Assembly (NCBI GenBank): GCA_964478455.1
Contig: CAYZJD010000287.1
Location: forward strand, 1 to 6,144
Direction: 5' to 3'
DNA length: 6,144 bases
From: CAYZJD01 sp964478455
Lineage (GTDB): Bacteria; Acidobacteriota; Terriglobia; Bryobacterales; Bryobacteraceae
Below the pieces are notes generated by a model. That model was not told where the DNA came from and searched no databases. It saw only the letters and a program-made list of their open reading frames with translations. Position 1 is the stretch's first letter; every line of letters begins with the position of its first letter. Below, piece by piece: positions 5,646 to 6,144 of this stretch. The translations under genes were made by a program, and so were the position numbers.

Positions 5646-6144
5646 GGCTCTACGTTTCTACAACACGCTCACGCAGCGCGTGGAGGAGTTCGCGCCGCTC
5701 GAGGGCAACACCGTTCGGATGTACACGTGTGGCCCGACGGTGTGGAACTACGCGCACATCGGGAATCTGCGGACGTTCACGTTTCAGGACATCCTGCGGC
5801 GGTGGCTCCGCGCGCGGGGCTACCGGCTGGACCACGTGATGAACCTGACGGACGTGGACGACCGCATCATCCAGCAAGCCATGGCGGCGGGCAAGCCGCT
5901 CGGCGAGTATACGGAAGTCTTCGCGAAGGCGTTTCTGGAGGACGCGGCGGCGCTGCGGCTGGAGCGGCCGGAGCGGCTGGTACGGGCCACGGAGCACATC
6001 CCGGAGATGGTCGGGCTGATTCGCCGGCTAGTGGAGAAAGGATGCACCTACCTGAGCGAGGGCTCGATTTACTTCCGGATCGCCGCGTTCCCGGAGTACG
6101 GCAAGCTGTCGCACTCGGACTTCAGCGGCATTCGCGCCGGCGCG
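5644..6144 (+). CDS. cysS: Cysteinyl-tRNA synthetase, N-terminal part (cut by window edge)
   Basis: First 167 residues of the class I enzyme that charges tRNA-Cys with cysteine in the cytoplasm. The N-terminus RFYNTLTQRVEEFAPL is typical. C29 in MYTCGPTVWNYAHIGN is the first ligand of the active-site zinc; HIGN (38-41) is the ATP-binding HIGH motif in a variant common in this family; and NLTDVDDRII (67-76) is the conserved tRNA-synthetase core motif. KMSKS and the other zinc ligands lie beyond the window. ATG 5644-5646 is the only possible start: an in-frame TAG lies at 5620-5622 with no other start codon between, and the conserved sequence begins at residue 4. No Shine-Dalgarno is present within 15 nt upstream (CAGCCCGTCCCTCT), and the start codon lies in an inverted repeat. 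It lies 135 nt after thuA on the same strand. Confidence 0.97.
   Translation, partial: MALRFYNTLTQRVEEFAPLEGNTVRMYTCGPTVWNYAHIGNLRTFTFQDILRRWLRARGYRLDHVMNLTDVDDRIIQQAMAAGKPLGEYTEVFAKAFLEDAAALRLERPERLVRATEHIPEMVGLIRRLVEKGCTYLSEGSIYFRIAAFPEYGKLSHSDFSGIRAGA

Overview
The window looks like a piece of a high-GC chromosome from an Acidobacteriota-type bacterium, possibly close to Bryobacterales/Solibacter. This is an inference from three things: strong G/C bias at third codon positions, a TonB protein with the MFED... N-terminus and short membrane anchor that I associate with acidobacterial TonBs, and an exported ThuA-domain protein. No RNA gene, insertion sequence, CRISPR array or prophage is visible. 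Coding density is high, and the longest gap between genes is 135 nt (5509-5643).

Minus strand, 4725 down to 1: a five-gene cluster reads tgt (queuine tRNA-ribosyltransferase) - yajC - secD - secF - tonB (cut by the window edge). The gaps are 97-99, 28, 92 and 44 nt, so co-transcription is plausible. The first four genes are the widely conserved tgt-yajC-secD-secF cluster. YajC, SecD and SecF form the accessory complex of the Sec translocon, which uses the proton-motive force to help pull proteins across the inner membrane. The TonB-type gene after secF also encodes a PMF-linked envelope protein.

Plus strand, 4765 to the end: a secreted ThuA-like protein starts 39 bp from tgt in the divergent direction. 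It is followed after a hairpin-rich gap by the 5' part of cysS (cysteinyl-tRNA synthetase), which runs off the right edge.

The genes themselves are ordinary, and I see no new multi-gene system. The non-trivial signals are small. The cysS start codon lies inside a perfect 8-bp inverted repeat and has no usable Shine-Dalgarno. The thuA-cysS gap holds three arms that can pair in mutually exclusive ways. The tgt/thuA divergent region has overlapping back-to-back -10-like boxes, and tgt is predicted to be nearly leaderless with a GTG start. SecF carries an extra periplasmic segment of roughly 80 residues compared with E. coli SecF.
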